Shown: positions 7,500 through 15,717 of the stretch, piece after piece | How the letters are laid out: the number at the start of each line of letters is the position of its first letter | Position numbering within the stretch: the stretch's first letter is position 1 | Source: Propionibacteriaceae bacterium | GTDB taxonomy: Bacteria; Actinomycetota; Actinomycetes; Propionibacteriales; Propionibacteriaceae | Reading direction: 5' to 3' | Length of the DNA stretch: 38,164 nucleotides | Assembly: GCA_031272825.1 (NCBI GenBank) | Contig: JAISTE010000062.1 | Coordinates: 1-38,164 of the forward strand | The notes under the pieces: generated by a model | What the model was told of the DNA's origin: nothing | What the model saw: the letters and a program-made list of their open reading frames with translations, nothing else | Database searches by the model: none | Position numbers and translations under genes: made by a program

Positions 7500-10400
7500 C
7501 TAACGCCTCAGCTCTAGCTCGGCGTCGCAGCGGGCTACTACCTCGGGGTCGTGGGTGATGGCCAGGACGGCCCGGCCTTCGGTTCTGTGCCAGATGTCGT
7601 CCAGGATTTGGCCTGCCGTGATCTGATCCAGGTGTTCGGTCGGCTCGTCGAGAATCCAGACCTGGTAGTCACCTACCAGCAGCCGGGCCAGAGCCAGGCG
7701 GCGCTCCTCGCCGCCGGAGAGCGCCTGGCCGGTTTCGCCGACCATCAGATCTAGGCTGAAGTGGCCCAAACCGGCCTCCGACAGGGCATTTTGTACCTCT
7801 TCGGCGGTGGCGTCGCGCTTGCCGATGCGCACGTTCTCGGCGATCGACGTCGAAAAAATGTGGGCGTCCTGAGCGAGGTAGCCCAAGGTGCCGCGCACCT
7901 CGAAGCTCCCGGCCACCGGCGGAATCATCCCCAGGACTGTGGTGGCGATGGTCGTCTTTCCAATGCCCGACGGCCCAACCAGCGCCACCCGTTCATCTTT
8001 CGCGACCTTCAGGTTCAGGTGTTCTTGCACCGGCGGCTGGCCCGGCCAGCCCGCGCTCAGATCTTCCAGCACGAGCTCGGGGGCGGCGTCGGTGGCGGTA
8101 TCGCGCTTATCACCGACGCCCACCGGCTCGGCCTCCACCAGCTCGGCGACCCGGATTAGGGCCGCGTTCGTCTTGGTGAAGGTCTGGGCGGCCTTGGCCA
8201 GCTGCGTCAGCGATTCGTGCAGCGACAAGGGAACGAGGCACAGCACCGCGAGCATCACCGGGGCGAGGGTGCCGTTCGCGATCTGGTACGCGCCCACGCT
8301 CAGCGACCCAATCACGGCGACGCCAGCAGCCAGCATCTGCACCGCCTCGGCCACGCCCTGCACCCAGGTGGAGCGGCGTTCGTGGCTCCTGAGTTGGGCG
8401 TCGACCTCCAGGAGCTTGAGTTTCGCCGAATCGGCCAGCTGGTAGGCGACCAGATCGGGGGCCGCATAGGCGATGGTTCCCAGCACCGCGCCGAGCTTGC
8501 CGCGCAAGGCGACGCTCTGTTCGTCGGCATTCTTGGAAACCTGGGAGGCGAAATACGGGACGATCACCGCGGCCAATACGGCGCTGGCAAGCAGAATCAG
8601 TGCCGAGAGCGGGGAGAAGAACGCGATGAAGACCGTGGCGACGATGACGACCAGCGCCGAGGACGCGAACGGAATCCACACGCGCACGACCAGGTTGGCG
8701 ATGGATTCGGCGTCGGCGAGGACGCGGGCGAGCAGGTCGCCGCGGGTGCGGCCGAGCAAGGTGGTCTTGGACAACGAGTTGTAGATTTCGAGCCTGAGCG
8801 CCGATTGCATCCTGAGCGCGACGGAGTGCGAGAAGATGCGCTCCAGGTAGCGGAACGCGCCGCGCGAGATGCCGAAGAACCGCACCAGCACGACTGCGAT
8901 GGCGACGGACTGGACGCCCGGGTGCTCGGCGCATCTGGAGATGAGCCAGGCCGAGGTTCCCATCAGGGCCACCGAAGCGCCGGTTGCGCAAAAGGCCAGG
9001 ATGACGGCCACCGAGAGTCTTCTGCGCGAGTGCGGGACAGCCCCGAGCAGCCGGTGCATGAGCGTGCCTTCCCCGCCGAGATCGGGCTCGAGCTCGTCGA
9101 GTACGGGCTTCTTCTTCGACGCCCCGGACCAGGGCAGGTCGCCCGGGCTCACGTGGGGTTGGGGAACGCCCAACTCGTTATCCCGCGCTTCACCCAACTC
9201 GTCATCCCGCGCCATACCGAACTCGTCATCCTGCGCCATACCGAACTCGTTATCCCGCGCCATACCCAACTCGTCATCCTGCGCCATACCGAACTCGTCA
9301 TCCTGCGCGTTAGTCGCAGGATCTCCACCCGCCGCATAGGCAAGGTCGATAGGCCGCCCTGGATCGGAGTCCGGGGACGGGGTGGCAGGGTTCGGGGACG
9401 GGGTGGTTGAGTCCGGGGACGGGGTAATGGGGGTGGTGGTGACGGGAATCGGGGTGGTTGAGTCCGGGGTCGCGGCGGCAGAGTCCCCTGCCGGGACTAT
9501 GGCCAGTTCGCTGTCGGCGGCCTTGATGACCGCGGGCCTATGGGTGACGACCAGCGCGGCGACGCCCAGCGAGCGCAGGGCCGCGATCCACTGGGCTTCG
9601 GTGGCGGAGTCCAGACCGGCCGTCGGCTCGTCCATGACAAGCAGGTTTGCTCCGCGCCGAACTTTGAGGATGGCCCGGGCCATGGCGATGCGCCGGGTTT
9701 CGCCCGCCGATACCCCGGCTCCCTGGTCGCCGATCGTGTGTTCCAGCGGGATCTGCGCGCCGCCCGCCGCGTCCAGTACCTCGCGCAGCTCTTCTTGCGC
9801 CGCCTCGATTCCGAACGCGATGTTCTCCCCGACCGTTCCGGGAGTCAGCTTGGGAGACTGCCCGACGAACGCCAGCTTGGCCCGCCACGCCTCCCAATCG
9901 CTGATGGGTTGGCCATTGGTAAGAATCTCCCCCGACGTCGGGGTCAAGAACCCCAGCACCGAGTTAAGTAACGTCGTTTTGCCGCCGCCGGATGTGCCGG
10001 TAACGGCCAGAATCTCGCCCGGGTAGAGCGAGAAAGAGATCGGTGCGAGCGCCGGGACGTCGGTGTTTGGGTACGTGTGGGTGAGCGAGCGTACTTCCAA
10101 GATGGGTTTTGCCGGGAGGGTTGCGGTTGCTGCTCCAACCGTTAACCCGCTCGTGGCCGCTAGATTTTCAAGCTCAGTGTTTTCGTTGGGCCGCCCCGGA
10201 TCCAGCCCGGGGACGACCGGATCCCGCCCAGGAACGGGGTTATCAAGCTTGGTCGCGGAGTTATCAAGACCAGAACCCGGTTCCCCCGCCGAATCCTGCT
10301 CCCCTGAACCCGCAGCAGAATCAATCAGATCGAACGCCTGGCGCGCGGCCGTCGCCCCGTTTACGGAATCGTGGAAGTGGGTGCCGACTTGCCGAATCGG

Positions 10401-11255
10401 CAGGTAGGCCTCCGGCGCGATGACCAGCACAAACAGCGCCGTCGTGAAGCTCATGTCGCCGAACAGCAACCTGAAGCCGACCGTCACCGCGATGACGGCG
10501 ACCGAGAGCGTGGCCAGCAGCTCCAAAGTAAGAGAGGACAGGAAGGAGATTTTGAGGGTGTTCATCGTCTCGCGGCGGTGGGCCGATTCGGTCTTGGCAA
10601 GCCCTTTCAGCTGTCCGCGGGCCCTGCCGAAGGACTGGAGGGTCGGCAGCCCGGCCACCAGGTCGGCGAAGTAGTTGGCCAGCCGGGTTTGGACGTCCCA
10701 GCGTTTGGCGGTGAGGGTCTTGGTCGTCCAGCCGACCAGCGCCATGAAGATCGGGATGAGGGGAACCGTCACCAAGATGATGATGGCCGAAGTCAGGTCG
10801 GAAAAGCCGACGACGACGAGCACGATCAGCGGCACCGTCATGGCCAGCCCGAGCTGAGGCAGGAACTTGGCATAGTAATCGTCGAGGGCGTCCAACCCGG
10901 TGGTGACCAGGTTCACCAGCGTGCCCGTGGGCCGGGAGTCGGCGGGGCGGGCGAGCACGGCGTCGGTGATCTCGGCCCTGAGCTGGGATTTCACCGCAGC
11001 CGACGAGCGGTGGCCGAGCCACTGCGTCGCCCAGGCCAAGACCGCGCGCCCGGCGAAGATCAAAATCAGGGTGGTGGAGGCGGAAAGGAGAGTGCCGAAG
11101 CCGCCGTCGAACACGGTGGTCACCGCGGAGGAGAGCACCCAAGACTGGGCGAGCACTAGGCACGCGGCGACGATCCCGACCACGACCGTGGCCAGGATAA
11201 AGGCGCGCGTGGCCGCCGAGCGCTTGATAAGCCGAACATCAACCGGAGAATTCAT
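7500..11255 (-). CDS. cydDC: Fused thiol reductant ABC exporter CydDC
   Basis: This 1251-residue protein joins CydD and CydC, two ABC half-transporters that together export glutathione or cysteine-type reductants, a step needed to assemble cytochrome bd oxidase. The order is CydD membrane domain (about 1-320), linker, first ATPase domain (Walker A GTSGGGKTT near 420, signature VSAGE, Walker B LLVMDEPTAGLD near 538), long linker, CydC membrane domain (about 735-1035), and second ATPase domain (Walker A GPSGIGKTT near 1093, signature LSGGE, Walker B WILDEPTEHLD near 1198). Both ATPase sites look complete apart from the altered first signature. The fusion is common in actinobacteria. The linkers at about 320-385 and 605-730 are unusually long and contain in-frame copies of the local intergenic repeats. 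It starts 48 bases after citramalate synthase on the same strand. No cydAB is in the window. Confidence 0.93.
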   Translation of the reverse strand: MNSPVDVRLIKRSAATRAFILATVVVGIVAACLVLAQSWVLSSAVTTVFDGGFGTLLSASTTLILIFAGRAVLAWATQWLGHRSSAAVKSQLRAEITDAVLARPADSRPTGTLVNLVTTGLDALDDYYAKFLPQLGLAMTVPLIVLVVVGFSDLTSAIIILVTVPLIPIFMALVGWTTKTLTAKRWDVQTRLANYFADLVAGLPTLQSFGRARGQLKGLAKTESAHRRETMNTLKISFLSSLTLELLATLSVAVIAVTVGFRLLFGDMSFTTALFVLVIAPEAYLPIRQVGTHFHDSVNGATAARQAFDLIDSAAGSGEQDSAGEPGSGLDNSATKLDNPVPGRDPVVPGLDPGRPNENTELENLAATSGLTVGAATATLPAKPILEVRSLTHTYPNTDVPALAPISFSLYPGEILAVTGTSGGGKTTLLNSVLGFLTPTSGEILTNGQPISDWEAWRAKLAFVGQSPKLTPGTVGENIAFGIEAAQEELREVLDAAGGAQIPLEHTIGDQGAGVSAGETRRIAMARAILKVRRGANLLVMDEPTAGLDSATEAQWIAALRSLGVAALVVTHRPAVIKAADSELAIVPAGDSAAATPDSTTPIPVTTTPITPSPDSTTPSPNPATPSPDSDPGRPIDLAYAAGGDPATNAQDDEFGMAQDDELGMARDNEFGMAQDDEFGMARDDELGEARDNELGVPQPHVSPGDLPWSGASKKKPVLDELEPDLGGEGTLMHRLLGAVPHSRRRLSVAVILAFCATGASVALMGTSAWLISRCAEHPGVQSVAIAVVLVRFFGISRGAFRYLERIFSHSVALRMQSALRLEIYNSLSKTTLLGRTRGDLLARVLADAESIANLVVRVWIPFASSALVVIVATVFIAFFSPLSALILLASAVLAAVIVPYFASQVSKNADEQSVALRGKLGAVLGTIAYAAPDLVAYQLADSAKLKLLEVDAQLRSHERRSTWVQGVAEAVQMLAAGVAVIGSLSVGAYQIANGTLAPVMLAVLCLVPLSLHESLTQLAKAAQTFTKTNAALIRVAELVEAEPVGVGDKRDTATDAAPELVLEDLSAGWPGQPPVQEHLNLKVAKDERVALVGPSGIGKTTIATTVLGMIPPVAGSFEVRGTLGYLAQDAHIFSTSIAENVRIGKRDATAEEVQNALSEAGLGHFSLDLMVGETGQALSGGEERRLALARLLVGDYQVWILDEPTEHLDQITAGQILDDIWHRTEGRAVLAITHDPEVVARCDAELELRR
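9171..9314. repeat. Six 24-bp tandem repeats inside the cydDC linker
   Basis: Units starting at 9171, 9195, 9219, 9243, 9267 and 9291 follow the pattern SAACTCGTYATCCYGCGCC plus ATACC. The unit length is a multiple of three, so the repeat stays in frame and gives the acidic octapeptide MAQDDEFG or MARDNELG about six times (CydDC residues about 647-695). The DNA is the same GTCATCCCGCGC family as 161-193 and 38141-38164. The last unit ends in the full hairpin ATCCTGCG...CGCAGGAT. Confidence 0.85.
9351..9476. repeat. G-rich repeats coding a Pro/Ser/Thr linker in cydDC
   Basis: GTCCGGGGACGGGGT-type units recur at about 9369, 9391 and 9411, with a further partial copy near 9460, mixed with GGTGGTTGAGTCCGGGG. 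They match the text at 340-375 in the intergenic mosaic. On the coding strand they yield TPSPDSTTPSPNPATPSPDS, a flexible linker next to the acidic octapeptides. Confidence 0.7.
10188..10240. repeat. 28-bp intergenic repeat unit inside the first cydDC linker
   Basis: Positions 10188-10215 are identical over 28 bp to 283-310 in the non-coding mosaic. A further ACCGGATC-CGCCC unit follows. In the coding frame this reads NPVPGRDPVVPGLDPGRPNE, placed between the CydD membrane domain and its ATPase domain (residues about 339-357). Confidence 0.85.
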
Positions 11256-11303
11256 CGGCCTCAGACTATCGATGTTTCAGCGTCAAAGCATTTCAGCTAA
11301 CCC

Positions 11304-12887
11304 CTACCGCCGCGCGATACCCATCTTGAACAGGCCGTAGGCAATCGCCCCGCCGAGCGCCTCCCAGGAAGCCTCGATCACGTTCTCACCGACCCCGACC
11401 GTGCGCCAGGAGCGACGGCCGTCGGAGGATTCGATGGTCACCCGGGTGATGGCGTCGGTACCGGAGGATGAATCCAGGATGCGCACCTTGTAATCGACCA
11501 GTTTGATGGCCTTCAGCTCGGGATAGACCGGGAGCAGGGCCAGGCGCATGGCCGCGTCCAGGGCGTTGACCGGGCCGTTGCCCTCGCCCGTGGCGACGTA
11601 GCGTTTGCCGCCAGCGCTGAGCTTGACCGTCGCCTCCGACTTGGTCTCTCCCTCGCCCGTTCCGGTGGTTTCGGAGATCGTCCGCCACGACTCGACGTCG
11701 TAGAAGCTGATCGGTTCGTCCTCCAGCTCGGAGCGCAGCAGCAGCTCGAAGGAGGCGTCGGCGGCATCGAACGTGTAGCCCTTCGCCTCCAGGTCTTTCA
11801 CCTTGTCAGCGACGCGGCCAATGACGTCGCCCTCACCGGTGAGGTCGATGCCGAGCTCCTTGCCCTTGAGCTCGATCGACGCCCGGCCGGCCATTTCGGA
11901 CACCAGCATCCGCATGTCATTTCCGACGCTCGCCGGATCGATGTGCTGGTACAAATCCGGGTCGACGCGAATGGCCGAGGCGTGCAGCCCGGCCTTGTGC
12001 GTGAACGCCGACTGGCCCACGTAGGGCTGCCGGGCGAACGGCGCGATATTCGTGATCTCGGCGATGGAGTGGGCGATGTTCGTCAGATCTTCCAGGTTGG
12101 AGTTCGGCAGCACGTGGTTTCCGTACTTGATCTCCAGATTGGCGACGACCGTAGTCAAGTCCGCGTTACCCGTGCGTTCGCCATAGCCGTTGATCGTCCC
12201 TTGCACGTGCATGGCCCCAGCCTCGACGGCCGCGAGCGAGTTGGCGACCGCGCAGCCGGTGTCGTTGTGACAGTGGATGCCGAGTTGGACGTCGACCTGC
12301 TGGCCAATCTCGGCCACGATCTCGCGGATGAACGAGGGAACCATGCCGCCGTTGGTATCGCACAGGACGACGACCTCAGCCCCGGCGTCGGCGGCGGCCT
12401 TCACGCAGGAGGTGGTGTATTCGCGGTTGAAGCGGTAGCCGTCGAAGAAGTGCTCGGCATCGAGGACGACCCGGCGGCCCTCCTTGACCAGCAGTTCGAT
12501 GGTGTCGGAGATCATCGCCAGGTTCTCTTCGCCGGTGGTCTTGAGTGCGCGCTCGACATGGCGGATGTCGGATTTCGCGACCAGTGTAACTACCGGGGTT
12601 TCGGCGTCCAACAGGGCTTTGACTTGGGGGTCTGAGGCGGTTGCCTTGTGGGCCTTGCGGGTGGAGCCGAAGGCGGCGAGCACGGCGTTCTTGAGCTGCA
12701 GTTCGGAGCCGGCCCGCTTGAAGAATTCGGTGTCTTTGGGGATGGCGCCGGGCCAGCCCCCCTCGATGAAGCCGACGCCGAGCTCGTCGAGCAGGCCCGC
12801 GATGGCCAGCTTGTCCGCCAGGGACAGGTTCATGCCCTCTTGCTGCGCGCCATCGCGCAAGGTGGTGTCGTAGACGTGGAAACTCAT
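11304..12887 (-). CDS. cimA: Citramalate synthase
   Basis: This 527-residue enzyme joins pyruvate and acetyl-CoA to give (R)-citramalate, the first step of the threonine-independent route to isoleucine. DTTLRDGAQ near residue 7 carries the metal- and substrate-binding Arg and Asp. HCHNDTG in the barrel carries the other metal ligands, and the NGYGERTGN segment also matches the family. The C-terminal part (about 390-527) is the LeuA-type allosteric domain that senses the end product. The overall length and DTTLRDGAQ followed by QEGMNLS favour CimA over 2-isopropylmalate synthase. GAAGGAG lies upstream of the ATG. The leader has an isoleucine-rich mini-gene and a terminator, so supply-controlled attenuation is likely. 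It lies just upstream of cydDC on the same strand, with a 48-base gap, so they may share a transcript. Confidence 0.92.
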   Translation of the reverse strand: MSFHVYDTTLRDGAQQEGMNLSLADKLAIAGLLDELGVGFIEGGWPGAIPKDTEFFKRAGSELQLKNAVLAAFGSTRKAHKATASDPQVKALLDAETPVVTLVAKSDIRHVERALKTTGEENLAMISDTIELLVKEGRRVVLDAEHFFDGYRFNREYTTSCVKAAADAGAEVVVLCDTNGGMVPSFIREIVAEIGQQVDVQLGIHCHNDTGCAVANSLAAVEAGAMHVQGTINGYGERTGNADLTTVVANLEIKYGNHVLPNSNLEDLTNIAHSIAEITNIAPFARQPYVGQSAFTHKAGLHASAIRVDPDLYQHIDPASVGNDMRMLVSEMAGRASIELKGKELGIDLTGEGDVIGRVADKVKDLEAKGYTFDAADASFELLLRSELEDEPISFYDVESWRTISETTGTGEGETKSEATVKLSAGGKRYVATGEGNGPVNALDAAMRLALLPVYPELKAIKLVDYKVRILDSSSGTDAITRVTIESSDGRRSWRTVGVGENVIEASWEALGGAIAYGLFKMGIARR

Positions 12888-12919
12888 CTCAACTCTCTCT
12901 CCTTCGATGTTTGAGCAAC

Positions 12920-12951
12920 AAAAAAACCTCCTTGCAGTTGCATAGGAGGTT
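12920..12951 (-). terminator. Attenuator terminator in the cimA leader
   Basis: On the minus strand AACCTCC (12951-12945) pairs with GGAGGTT (12931-12925), a 7-bp stem with a 13-base loop, followed by a run of seven T (12926-12920). It lies between the leader peptide and the cimA start, 32 bases before the ATG, so it can stop transcription before the gene. Confidence 0.8.
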
Positions 12952-12952
12952 G

Positions 12953-12973
12953 GCGCGTCGGGGAGCGACGCGC
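12953..12973 (-). promoter_or_regulatory. Upstream leader hairpin of the cimA attenuator
   Basis: GCGCGTCG and CGACGCGC form a perfect 8-bp stem with a 5-base loop. The stem begins on the last base of the leader-peptide stop codon and ends two bases before the terminator stem. This is the position of the pause hairpin in amino-acid attenuators. A clear competing antiterminator pairing was not found by eye. Confidence 0.65.
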
Positions 12974-12999
12974 TAGCTAATAATGATGGAGCTCAACAC
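12973..12999 (-). CDS. Isoleucine-rich leader peptide (attenuation)
   Basis: This mini-gene of eight codons plus a stop starts with GTG and reads MLSSIIIS, with three consecutive isoleucine codons (ATC ATT ATT) just before the end. Its stop overlaps the first leader hairpin, and the T-run terminator follows. The gene it precedes, cimA, makes the precursor of isoleucine. Ribosome stalling at the Ile codons when isoleucyl-tRNA is scarce would therefore raise cimA transcription. It has no ribosome-binding site, but the candidate promoter places the transcription start at the GTG, and leaderless leader peptides are known in actinobacterial amino-acid operons. An in-frame TTG further upstream (about 13023) is a less likely start. 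Confidence 0.65.
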   Translation of the reverse strand: MLSSIIIS

Positions 13000-13006
13000 G
13001 GGCCCA

Positions 13007-13036
13007 ATCCTGCCACAGTTGGGCAAGAAGTGTCGA
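13007..13036 (-). promoter_or_regulatory. Candidate cimA leader promoter
   Basis: On the minus strand TCGACA (13036-13031) and CAGGAT (13012-13007) are 18 bases apart. The predicted start lies 7 bases after the -10, at the GTG of the leader peptide (12999). The -35 fits well but the -10 is weak. Support comes mainly from the fit with a leaderless leader peptide. Confidence 0.35.
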
Positions 13037-13042
13037 CCACGT

Positions 13043-13148
13043 CAAGATCGTGAACGGTTTTCGGGCGAATTTGGGGATGCCGTCGGCATTTTCAGCACGA
13101 AACGTTGAAGGATCGACGGGAGTCGGGCAAAAACCGTTCACGATCTTG
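13043..13148. repeat. 106-bp MITE-like inverted-repeat element, copy B
   Basis: The ends CAAGATCGTGAACGGTTTT (13043-13061) and its perfect inverse (13130-13148) enclose about 68 bases. Length and ends match copy A at 6136-6241, and the centre shares TTTTCWGC followed by GAAA, but the rest has diverged. It begins 21 bases after the stop codon of the leftward pseudokinase gene, as copy A begins 19 bases after tetR, and it borders the cimA promoter. Confidence 0.75.
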
Positions 13149-13169
13149 CTGGGGGTGGGCGGATGCCCG

Positions 13170-15707
13170 CTACCCTACGGCGATCTTCAGGTAGACCAGG
13201 TGGCCGGAGTTGTTGCGATCGGTGAAGGAGACCAGGGTTTCGGAGCCGTAGTGCAGCGTTTCTAGGACTTTGTTGAACTCGGCGTCGAAGTTGCCGTGGC
13301 TTTGCAACTGGTACTTGTGCGAGTAGTCCTGGTTGATGACCTTGCCCTCGCCCGAGTAGATCGTGAAGTCGTAGACGACCGAGTCGCCCTCCTTGATCTC
13401 CGGGCCGTCGCCCTCCTTGAACGTGATCGAGCACGGCTTGCCCGCCTTCGTGGTGAAGGTCTTGATCGGCAGATCCTGGTTCGAATCCCAGTGCTGTTCT
13501 TTCAGATATGTGCCGAGCTTCTTGGCCGAATCGCACGAGTACGCGCCGTTCTCGGGGCCCTCCACCGCGTCCTCGGCGTCCACCTGATCAGAGGCGAACG
13601 GGTCGTTAACCGCCGCCGACGGATGCATCGAAGTCGTGTAGTACAGGAGTCCTCCAGCGCCTGCCAGAACCAGAACCGCCGCCGCGATTCCGGCGAGCGC
13701 GCGCTTGCGCTTGCTGGGTGCCTTCTTCTCGGTCTGAACCTTGTCCTCGGTTGCCTCGAACTTATTGGCGTACTTTGGTTCGTCCTGGGCCTTCTGCGGC
13801 TCGGGGCTTTCCGGCTTGGCCCGGCGCTGGGCACGCTCGGCTGCCCGCGCTTGCCTCTCCTCGCGCCTGATCTGGGCGTCGCGGGCCTTGAGCTCGGCGA
13901 CCTCCTGCTCGGCCTTCTCGGCCTGGGCCTTGCGGCGGGCCTTCTCCTCAAGCTTTGCCGCGCGAGCCTCGGCACGCTTGGCCTTCTTGTCCACCTCCTG
14001 CACCGCGTGCCGAGCGGCCCGGGCGGGCTCGCTCTTAGCGGGTGCAGATACGGGCTCTGGCTTCGGGGTTTCAACCCGCGCGTTCTCCAGAACCTCAGCA
14101 TCGACGTCCCCAACCGGTTTCATCACCATCGTGATGTCCGCGGGCTCGGGAGCGGGATTATTCGGGGTAATCGGCTCGGCGGCGGGTCGGTATTGCCGCG
14201 GTTCTGAATCTGCTGGGGAAGCGGAGACTTCGGTTTGCTGGGGGGAGTGAGAGTACCCGTAGTCAGGCATTCCATCCGATTTTGAGCCCGTTACCCCAGA
14301 CTCCATCCCGAAAGAATCCACGGCGGAAGAACCCGCAGCACTATCAAAGCCGCTCGAAGTCTCGGCCCCAGAGACCGGCTCCCCCGCGCTCGTATCACCC
14401 ACCAGCTTCTTGAGTTCTTCGAGCGAGAGCCCGTTCAAGAACGCGAGCGGGGAATCGTCGGGGACATCGATGGATTCAGGCTGGCCGGATGGTTCAGCAG
14501 GAACATCGGGGGAAGAAATAGCGGAAGTGGGGATGTGGGATGCCGGTGCAGCCGCCTGCGGCTGATCCCAGGTGGGCTGCCAAGAATCCAGGAACGACGT
14601 CCGCGACTCAGGTTCGGGCGTCGGCTCGGGTTCGGGTACCGTCGGCTCAGATTCGACGGCCAACACCGGTTCCACGACAGGCTCAGGTTCCGTAACAGTC
14701 GCAGAGACAACGCTCGTTTCCCACGTAGTCCACGGCTCGGGTTCAGAAACTACCGGCTCGGGAACCGCGAAAGTCACCTGCTCGGGAGCCGCCACTGTGG
14801 GCGGTTCGGGGAGCGCGGGCGTCGGCTCGGGTTCGTACGCTCCGAACGTGGACGGTTGCTCTGCGGCATCCGGCGCCGTCCGTTCGGGTTCCGTTGCTGA
14901 GGCGTATGGGACGCCCAACTCAGTTTTTCCAAACGAGGGTTCTGAACGTGAGGTATCAGGGAAAGGGGGGTTAGGAAGAGAGGGTTCGGAAGCAGCGATA
15001 CCAGAATTCACCGTTTCAGGTGCGGCGACTTGGGGTGAGGGTAGGGGGGGTTCAACGCTTGCCGGTTCGGGCGCAATCACAGGCTCGGCAACTACCGGCT
15101 CGGGAGCGGCGACTTGGGGTGAGGGTGAAGGCGGCTCAGGAACCACAACATCAGGCACTTCAATAACCGGCCCGTCCCCGATCTCCCCGGGCTCCAGCTT
15201 CGCCAAGAACCGGTCGATAGAATCCTGCACCCCGGCCGCGGAATCGGGCCGCCTGAAGTCGTTCTTGGCCAGGCAGGCCTCCAGGCATGCGTTGACCACG
15301 TGTACGCGCAGTCCGGTGCCCTTGTAAACAGGCACGGGGTCTATCAGGTGTGCCATGGCGACCGAGCGCGCCCCGGCGAACGGCGCGGCCCCCGTCAGTG
15401 CAAACCACAGCACGCAGGCCGCGGTGTAGGAATCGGATTGGGCCGAGGCCCGGCCCCCGAAGAAAAGTTCGGGCGCCTTGTAGTCGTCGGCGGCCTCCCC
15501 GGCCAGCACGGTGTCGGAGAGCTTCCAACGGTCGTCGATCGTGGCCTTCCCGGCCCCCAGGAACTGTACTTGGCTAGGGGTTACAGCGTCGAGCATGGTT
15601 CCGGCCTTGCGTGCACGATTGAGCTCGTCGAGCAGCTGCAGGAACATGCCCAGCGCCACCTCCGGCGCCAGCGGCCCGTTCGCCTTCACGTAGTCTTCGA
15701 GGTTCAT
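13170..15707 (-). CDS. Membrane pseudokinase with extracellular FKBP-like domain
   Basis: This 845-residue protein has four parts. Residues 1-170 resemble only the lower lobe of a Ser/Thr protein kinase. YKAPE (76-80) and the following SDSYTAACVLWFALTG helix are clear, but the catalytic HRD is replaced by AVTPSQ, DFG is absent, and there is no ATP-binding upper lobe, so it is a pseudokinase. Residues about 180-540 are Pro/Glu/Ser-rich and probably disordered. About 550-640 is a charged Ala/Lys/Glu/Arg coiled coil. A single membrane helix (about 670-690) leads to an outside domain (about 720-845) with an FKBP-like pattern (KEGDGPEIKEGDSVVYDF) and cysteines 725 and 759. The catalytic aromatic residues of FKBP enzymes are mostly missing. 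A paralogous outside domain is encoded at 19307-19927. It is the last gene of the kinase-regulator-sortase operon, 10 bases after the sortase stop. The role is probably signalling or scaffolding at the membrane. Confidence 0.75.
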   Translation of the reverse strand: MNLEDYVKANGPLAPEVALGMFLQLLDELNRARKAGTMLDAVTPSQVQFLGAGKATIDDRWKLSDTVLAGEAADDYKAPELFFGGRASAQSDSYTAACVLWFALTGAAPFAGARSVAMAHLIDPVPVYKGTGLRVHVVNACLEACLAKNDFRRPDSAAGVQDSIDRFLAKLEPGEIGDGPVIEVPDVVVPEPPSPSPQVAAPEPVVAEPVIAPEPASVEPPLPSPQVAAPETVNSGIAASEPSLPNPPFPDTSRSEPSFGKTELGVPYASATEPERTAPDAAEQPSTFGAYEPEPTPALPEPPTVAAPEQVTFAVPEPVVSEPEPWTTWETSVVSATVTEPEPVVEPVLAVESEPTVPEPEPTPEPESRTSFLDSWQPTWDQPQAAAPASHIPTSAISSPDVPAEPSGQPESIDVPDDSPLAFLNGLSLEELKKLVGDTSAGEPVSGAETSSGFDSAAGSSAVDSFGMESGVTGSKSDGMPDYGYSHSPQQTEVSASPADSEPRQYRPAAEPITPNNPAPEPADITMVMKPVGDVDAEVLENARVETPKPEPVSAPAKSEPARAARHAVQEVDKKAKRAEARAAKLEEKARRKAQAEKAEQEVAELKARDAQIRREERQARAAERAQRRAKPESPEPQKAQDEPKYANKFEATEDKVQTEKKAPSKRKRALAGIAAAVLVLAGAGGLLYYTTSMHPSAAVNDPFASDQVDAEDAVEGPENGAYSCDSAKKLGTYLKEQHWDSNQDLPIKTFTTKAGKPCSITFKEGDGPEIKEGDSVVYDFTIYSGEGKVINQDYSHKYQLQSHGNFDAEFNKVLETLHYGSETLVSFTDRNNSGHLVYLKIAVG

Positions 15708-15717
15708 GCCATTCCTT

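Noticed and set aside
9171..9314. Possible CRISPR array
   Set aside because: The units are directly adjacent 24-bp repeats without unique spacers, inside a coding frame.
12888..13042. T-box riboswitch upstream of cimA
   Set aside because: The leader is too short for the T-box core and no T-box consensus was seen. The Ile-rich mini-gene explains the terminator better.
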